Source: Myxococcales bacterium (GTDB lineage Bacteria; Myxococcota_A; Polyangia; Polyangiales; Houyiibacteriaceae). From it: DNA of 64,000 nucleotides. The stretch is from assembly GCA_024640845.1 (NCBI GenBank), contig JAHEEE010000145.1:83193-147192 (forward strand), read 5' to 3'. Shown here piece after piece: positions 62,864-64,000 of this stretch. Below the pieces are notes generated by a model, which had not been told where the DNA came from, ran no database searches, and worked only from the letters and a program-made list of their open reading frames with translations. The position numbers and the translations under genes are program-made. Positions within the stretch are counted from its first letter, which is position 1; each line of letters begins with the position of its first letter.

Positions 62864-62886
62864 TGCAACGGTTGTTGCACCGGTGC
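62864..62886. repeat. Hairpin and palindrome downstream of the transposase
   Basis: TGCAAC-GGTT-GTTGCA (62864-62879) is a perfect 6-bp stem with a four-base loop; it runs into the perfect palindrome GCACCGGTGC (62877-62886). It lies 35 bp after the transposase stop. It could be a transcription terminator or the right-end hairpin of the element; the left-side repeat hairpins also begin GCAAC. The remaining 140 bp to the P450 gene show nothing notable. Confidence 0.55.
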
Positions 62887-63026
62887 GTCGCTGATCACCC
62901 ACAAGCGCCAAATCGGCCGCTGCAGCGCGTAAACGCTGCCCCGCACTGCACTCGCGCTTCGCGTGACCTGCCTACGACACCCCCCGAATGTGGTTTGAGG
63001 AGACTCAGCCCTATGCGCCCAAAGGC

Positions 63027-64000
63027 TCAACCTCGGTGGGGTTGGCCAGCTGTCTTTTTGGGATAGAGCTTGATCGGCAAGCGTTCGAGGGTACGAACGA
63101 AGACGCTTTGCCGATGCGGGAAGTCATCGCCGTTGAGCTCGACCCAATCTGTGCGTTCGAGCAGCTGTTCGAGCGCAATGCGCCCCTCCATGCGGCCAAT
63201 GGGGGCCCCCAAGCAGAGATGAATGCCGTGCCCGAAGCCGAGGTGCTGGCGAGCACCCGCACGCTGGAGATCGATCTTGTCTGGATCAGGCCACTTGCGC
63301 GGGTCGCGATTGCCGGACGCCCATAAGAGCATCACGCGCGCGTTGACGGGCAGTGTCTCTCCGTGGAGCTCCACTGGGACCTTCGTCTTGCGAAAATGAC
63401 CCTGGAACGGCGACTCGAGTCGGAGCGTCTCCTCCACGAAGTTGGGGACGAGCGCCGGGTTTGCGCGAAGCTCTTCTTGGACATTCGGATTCTGCGCGAG
63501 CAGCCTGACCATACTTCCCATCAAGCTCGCAGAGGAGTCGCTCCCGGCGATGATGATCTGCAGCACTGTGGCGGCGGCTTCCTCACGGGTCATGGCGCCC
63601 TCGCGTACCGCGTCGATGAGCGCCCCCATCATGAACCCGGGTTGCGGGCTTCGCTTGGCCGCCTCATCGAACTGCGTGCGGCACCACTTTACGAAACGAA
63701 AGCCGTTGAGCACCTTCAGAGCGAGCTGCCATTTGGTGTTTACCCCGCTCAACAAGGAGATCGATTCGTCGGCCCAGGTCTTGACCCTCATCGCGTCGTC
63801 GCGCGGGATGGATAGAATGTCGAGCGTGAGCGCGATCGGAATCCGAAAGGCAAACGCGTCCATCCAGTCGACTTCGCGCGCTCGGAGGACCTCGTCCATG
63901 TGCTGATCGACCAGCTCGCGCACCTGCGGCTCTAAGACCTGGACGAAGCCCTTGCCGAGGCCGGCCGTTGCGATCTTGCGTTGCGCCCGATGAATCGGCG
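63027..64000 (-). CDS. Cytochrome P450 (N-terminus beyond window)
   Basis: The frame is open to the right edge, so the start lies outside; 323 codons are visible. I-helix IIIAGSDSSASLM (A-G-x-D-x-S), the ExxR motif EETLRLESPF and the haem loop FGHGIHLCLGAPIGRMEG with the cysteine ligand are all present. Upstream residues PIHRAQRKIATAGLG at the edge match the conserved P450 B/C-helix region. It is a soluble bacterial class P450 that would need a ferredoxin, not seen here. Substrate unknown; nearby reductase-like and LuxR genes are separated by the transposase. Confidence 0.93.
   Translation of the reverse strand, partial: PIHRAQRKIATAGLGKGFVQVLEPQVRELVDQHMDEVLRAREVDWMDAFAFRIPIALTLDILSIPRDDAMRVKTWADESISLLSGVNTKWQLALKVLNGFRFVKWCRTQFDEAAKRSPQPGFMMGALIDAVREGAMTREEAAATVLQIIIAGSDSSASLMGSMVRLLAQNPNVQEELRANPALVPNFVEETLRLESPFQGHFRKTKVPVELHGETLPVNARVMLLWASGNRDPRKWPDPDKIDLQRAGARQHLGFGHGIHLCLGAPIGRMEGRIALEQLLERTDWVELNGDDFPHRQSVFVRTLERLPIKLYPKKTAGQPHRG

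Overview
The window is GC-rich, densely coded bacterial chromosome, most likely from a myxobacterium-like (Myxococcota/Polyangia-type) or related 'deltaproteobacterial' lineage. This is an inference from gene content: lipoproteins with Gly-Thr-Gly-Gly-Ser/Ala linkers just after the lipobox, a delta-60-repeat protein, a Hanks-type kinase paired with a PP2C phosphatase, an alkyl-DHAP-synthase-like ether-lipid gene, WS/DGAT, DUF1704 and several acyl-CoA and P450 genes. No rRNA, tRNA or CRISPR array was found. The only mobile-element-like gene is a REP-associated (RAYT-type) Y1 transposase near the right end.

Layout. 0-3.3 kb: 5'-truncated LMW-PTP/arsenate-reductase-like protein, an SDR, an ACR3 arsenite exporter and an acetoacetate-decarboxylase-family protein. 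3.3-8.8 kb: CDP-alcohol phosphatidyltransferase, SDR, amidase, a GDPD lipoprotein, a GFA-family protein and a CDF metal exporter. 9-13.8 kb: double SpoIIAA-like protein plus MscS channel, convergent with an MscS / soluble MgtE-N-CBS / MgtE operon. 13.9-20.2 kb: kinase, PP2C phosphatase, aspartoacylase-family hydrolase and ATP-grasp ligase in one tight run, facing a second, apparently circularly permuted ATP-grasp-like protein and an alpha/beta hydrolase. 20.2-24.3 kb: AtoE transporter, both CoA-transferase subunits, a BKACE enzyme and a MerR-type regulator with a symmetric operator. 24.3-32.9 kb: two acyl-CoA dehydrogenases, a GST-like protein, AGPS-like flavoenzyme, SDR, PlsC-type acyltransferase and diacylglycerol-kinase-like protein, read as an ether-lipid / glycerolipid block. 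33-35.7 kb: PQQ-type sugar dehydrogenase lipoprotein and WS/DGAT. 35.8-39.7 kb: DUF1704 metallopeptidase-like protein plus an N-formylglutamate-amidohydrolase::ATP-grasp fusion, related to the 16 kb locus. 39.9-47.1 kb: OmpA protein, Gly-rich lipoprotein, fatty acid desaturase with PaaX-family regulator, membrane protein, delta-60 lipoprotein. 47.1-52.2 kb: CFA synthase, DUF1365, FAD oxidoreductase and photolyase-related protein, a grouping linked elsewhere to photo-oxidative stress. 52.4-58.8 kb: alpha/beta hydrolase, trypsin-like protease, outer-membrane protein, CorA and MscK-like channel. 58.9-64 kb: decayed carboxylesterase, dihydrodipicolinate-reductase-like protein, LuxR-type regulator, repeats with RAYT transposase, and a truncated cytochrome P450.

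The best candidate for an undescribed system is the pair of loci at 13.9-19.1 kb and 35.8-39.7 kb. Each couples a zinc deacylase of the aspartoacylase/formylglutamate-hydrolase type to a closely related ATP-grasp ligase. One adds a kinase/phosphatase pair and a circularly permuted ATP-grasp-like enzyme; the other adds a DUF1704 peptidase-like protein. Together they suggest a reversible amide-ligation chemistry of unknown substrate. A second theme is that both Mg2+ transporters (MgtE, CorA) sit in operons with MscS-family channels. All functions are inferred from sequence motifs and context; nothing was searched against a database.
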